Assembly: GCF_003254585.1 (NCBI RefSeq)
Contig: NZ_QJGZ01000040.1
Location: 248,001 to 312,000, forward strand
DNA: 64,000 nt
Reading direction: 5' to 3'
DNA from: Flavobacterium sharifuzzamanii
GTDB taxonomy: Bacteria > Bacteroidota > Bacteroidia > Flavobacteriales > Flavobacteriaceae
How positions within the stretch are numbered: position 1 is the stretch's first letter; each line of letters begins with the position of its first letter. Below, one piece after another: positions 62,477-64,000 of this stretch. A model generated the notes under the pieces. The model was not told where the DNA came from. It worked only from the letters and a program-made list of their open reading frames with translations, and did not search any database. The position numbers were made by a program, and so were the translations under genes.

Positions 62477-63133
62477 ATGAAAGTATATCAAAATTTACAA
62501 ATACATTTAAAAAGTCTCGAAAATCAACATTTTGTGGATGATTTAAAATATTTAATAGAAAAATCTAATTGGAAAATAAGACAGGATTTTATTGATAATT
62601 ATAAAAAAAATTCGTTCAGTTCAAGTAAAATTGTTCTTTGTGTAGAAACTGATAAATACAAATTTGAAGATAAAGATATTAAAGGAGCTCTTTGGATGTG
62701 GGATTATAACGGTTATTTGGAAGTTTTTAATATAATTCCACTTATAGATAATAGTTTAGATTATGATGAGTATAATTTTTTATTGAATAAATTTTATGAG
62801 AACTTTATTAAACAGTTATGCATTAAGTATGAAGCTAATATAATTTTAACAAAGCCAGAAAAGCAAATTATTGAAACAATTGGCGATGATGCTTTAAAAA
62901 GTTTACTTGCATTTTCTAACGGAGCAAATAAATCTACTGGTAATTCTCATCCATACGATTTTGAGCGTTGGTGCGAATTTATTTTTATTGTTTTTAGAAA
63001 TGGAATTGAAGTTGGTGTCGATGAATTAATTGAATGGTTTGAAGAAAATGGATGGTCAAATGACATGGCACACAAGTTAGGATTAGATTTTGAATATTCA
63101 TTAGATCTATTAGAAAAATATGAGCAAAATTAG
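62477..63133 (+). CDS. Uncharacterised protein, first gene of PIN module
   Basis: A 218-residue soluble protein that I do not recognise. The N-terminal half is alpha/beta with a strand SKIVLCVETDKYKFEDKDIKG. The C-terminal part, about 145-218, reads SNGANKSTGNSHPYDFERWCEFIFIVFRNG and then ELIEWFEENGWSNDMAHKLGLDFEYSLDLLEKYE, an all-helical segment that looks like a small separate domain. Its end overlaps the next gene by 14 bases, so the two products are probably made together and may interact. Codon use is more AT-rich than in the flanking catabolic genes. Confidence 0.6.
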   Translation: MKVYQNLQIHLKSLENQHFVDDLKYLIEKSNWKIRQDFIDNYKKNSFSSSKIVLCVETDKYKFEDKDIKGALWMWDYNGYLEVFNIIPLIDNSLDYDEYNFLLNKFYENFIKQLCIKYEANIILTKPEKQIIETIGDDALKSLLAFSNGANKSTGNSHPYDFERWCEFIFIVFRNGIEVGVDELIEWFEENGWSNDMAHKLGLDFEYSLDLLEKYEQN

Positions 63134-63848
63134 TGGAAAATCAGCACTATCAGTTGATGATTTTGTTGCGATTTATAATGCAAATAAAAAAAATATCTTA
63201 TTTTGGGACACTTGTTCGTTACTTGAGATAATTAGATTTCTTTATAGAAATGGAAATGTTAATGATTATAAAATCTTAAACGAAATAAACGCATTGATTC
63301 AATCTGATTCATTTTATTCAATCGCTTCTGCATTAACTATAAAGGAATGGAATGATAACGAAGAATTAGTTATAAATTCTGTTAAAGACTCATTAATACA
63401 AACAACGGATTTTCATTTTAACACTATTAATGTGATTAATGAAATTAATGCTACAATATATGAGTCTGAATCATTACATGACAAAAATTTAGTAAATGAT
63501 CTAGTAAAATTAGCAGAGAGTATAATCTCTAAAACTTATTTTGTCGAAACCGATGAAGTTGCAAATAAATCATTAGAAAGAATAGCCTTTAGAAGGCCAC
63601 CGGCTAACAAAAAAAATGAGTTCAAAGATTGTGTAGTTTGGGAAACGATGATTTTAGTTTCGGAAAGAATTAATGCCACAAAAGAGGCAGCGGATAATTA
63701 TAAAAAAATATTTTATACTGTCAATACCGATGATTTTATTGATAAATCAAGAATGCCAAAAACTTTTCATGGGGCACTTATAGCGGAAGCTTCTGTAGTT
63801 GACTTAATTTGTTGTCAAAATTTAAAAGAAATTAAAAATTTCCTTTGA
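63120..63848 (+). CDS. PIN-like nuclease-fold protein
   Basis: A 242-residue protein with the acidic pattern of PIN-domain RNases: D30 in ILFWDTCSLLEIIRF, E76 in TIKEW, D170 and E175 in EFKDCVVWETMILV, and D204/D205 in VNTDDF. Strand-helix order matches the fold. PIN proteins include toxin RNases and anti-phage effectors. At 242 residues it is longer than VapC-type toxins (about 130), because of a helical insert between about 80 and 165. It overlaps the preceding gene by 14 bases, which suggests a co-expressed pair. Whether the partner is an antitoxin, a sensor or an accessory subunit is unknown. Confidence 0.65.
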   Translation: MSKISGKSALSVDDFVAIYNANKKNILFWDTCSLLEIIRFLYRNGNVNDYKILNEINALIQSDSFYSIASALTIKEWNDNEELVINSVKDSLIQTTDFHFNTINVINEINATIYESESLHDKNLVNDLVKLAESIISKTYFVETDEVANKSLERIAFRRPPANKKNEFKDCVVWETMILVSERINATKEAADNYKKIFYTVNTDDFIDKSRMPKTFHGALIAEASVVDLICCQNLKEIKNFL

Positions 63849-63864
63849 TTTTAATTTCTTTTTA

Positions 63865-64000
63865 TTATCTCGTAGAAACCAACAACTCCCGAATATCAAC
63901 CTTCAAATATTTAGAAATCTCATAAAGTGTTTCAATAGAAGGTTGAGCTTCATTTGTACACCAACGAGAAACAGTCGATACAGTTTTACCCAAATGAGTG
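63865..64000 (-). CDS. Xre-type HTH regulator, 3' end only (partial)
   Basis: The final 44 codons of a leftward gene that begins beyond the window. They read HLGKTVSTVSRWCTNEAQP, then SIETLYEISKYLKVDIRELL, ending VSTR and TAA. This is the second half of a helix-turn-helix of the Xre/HTH_3 family, the recognition helix with its following two helices. It is convergent with the PIN gene, leaving only 16 bases between stop codons. Confidence 0.8.
   Translation of the reverse strand, partial: THLGKTVSTVSRWCTNEAQPSIETLYEISKYLKVDIRELLVSTR

Overview
The window looks like chromosomal DNA of an AT-rich Bacteroidota, most likely a Flavobacterium or close relative. The evidence is: SusC/SusD pairs, C-terminal type IX secretion (T9SS) sorting domains on secreted glycoside hydrolases, Bacteroidota-type promoters (TTG, a 17-23 bp gap, then TAnnTTTG), and a LuxR-tailed 'three-Y' sensor. 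No rRNA, tRNA, CRISPR array, prophage or insertion sequence was seen. Most gaps instead carry inverted-repeat elements.

Layout. (1) 0.2-11.3 kb: a membrane-spanning one-component regulator, then three secreted enzymes for fungal or algal cell-wall polymers (GH16 and GH64 beta-1,3-glucanases, a GH18 chitinase-type enzyme), all with T9SS tails. (2) 11.6-22 kb: a secreted metallophosphoesterase and a Ca-dependent phospholipase C, then an ECF sigma / FecR anti-sigma / SusC (with STN domain) / SusD locus, which is a self-regulated TonB-dependent uptake system. (3) 22-26 kb: a composite repeat island, then small stress-type genes, a CinA-like amidase and a DsbA-like lipoprotein. (4) 26.3-29.6 kb: four tightly packed genes resembling immunity genes of polymorphic toxin systems (SUKH/SMI1-type), with no toxin beside them. 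(5) 29.7-41.3 kb: two thioredoxin-fold proteins, a PQQ-type sugar dehydrogenase, a LytS/LytTR two-component pair, and a complete RND efflux pump divergent from it.

(6) 41.6-53.5 kb: a sugar-catabolic region built around a divergent promoter pair near 49.5-49.7 kb. Leftward run a solute-binding-protein/CoA-transferase pair, a second pair in mirrored order, a Gfo/Idh/MocA oxidoreductase, a MaoC hydratase and a FucP-like permease. Rightward run a FAH-family hydrolase, a zinc alcohol dehydrogenase, an SDR and a lactonase-type amidohydrolase. The rightward set fits non-phosphorylative oxidation of a 6-deoxyhexose (L-fucose or L-rhamnose type), but no sugar-acid dehydratase gene is present. The solute-binding proteins appear to lack export signals and are translationally coupled to CoA-transferases; this is the least familiar arrangement in the window. 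(7) 53.6-62.3 kb: pectin degradation (GH28, PL10, a large secreted beta-helix protein, an oxidoreductase and a sodium:solute symporter), with a perfect LacI-type palindrome in the divergent control region. (8) 62.5-64 kb: an overlapping two-gene module whose second gene has a PIN nuclease pattern, then the 3' end of an Xre-type regulator.

Coordinates and motifs were read by eye. Family assignments rest on recognised motifs, not searches.
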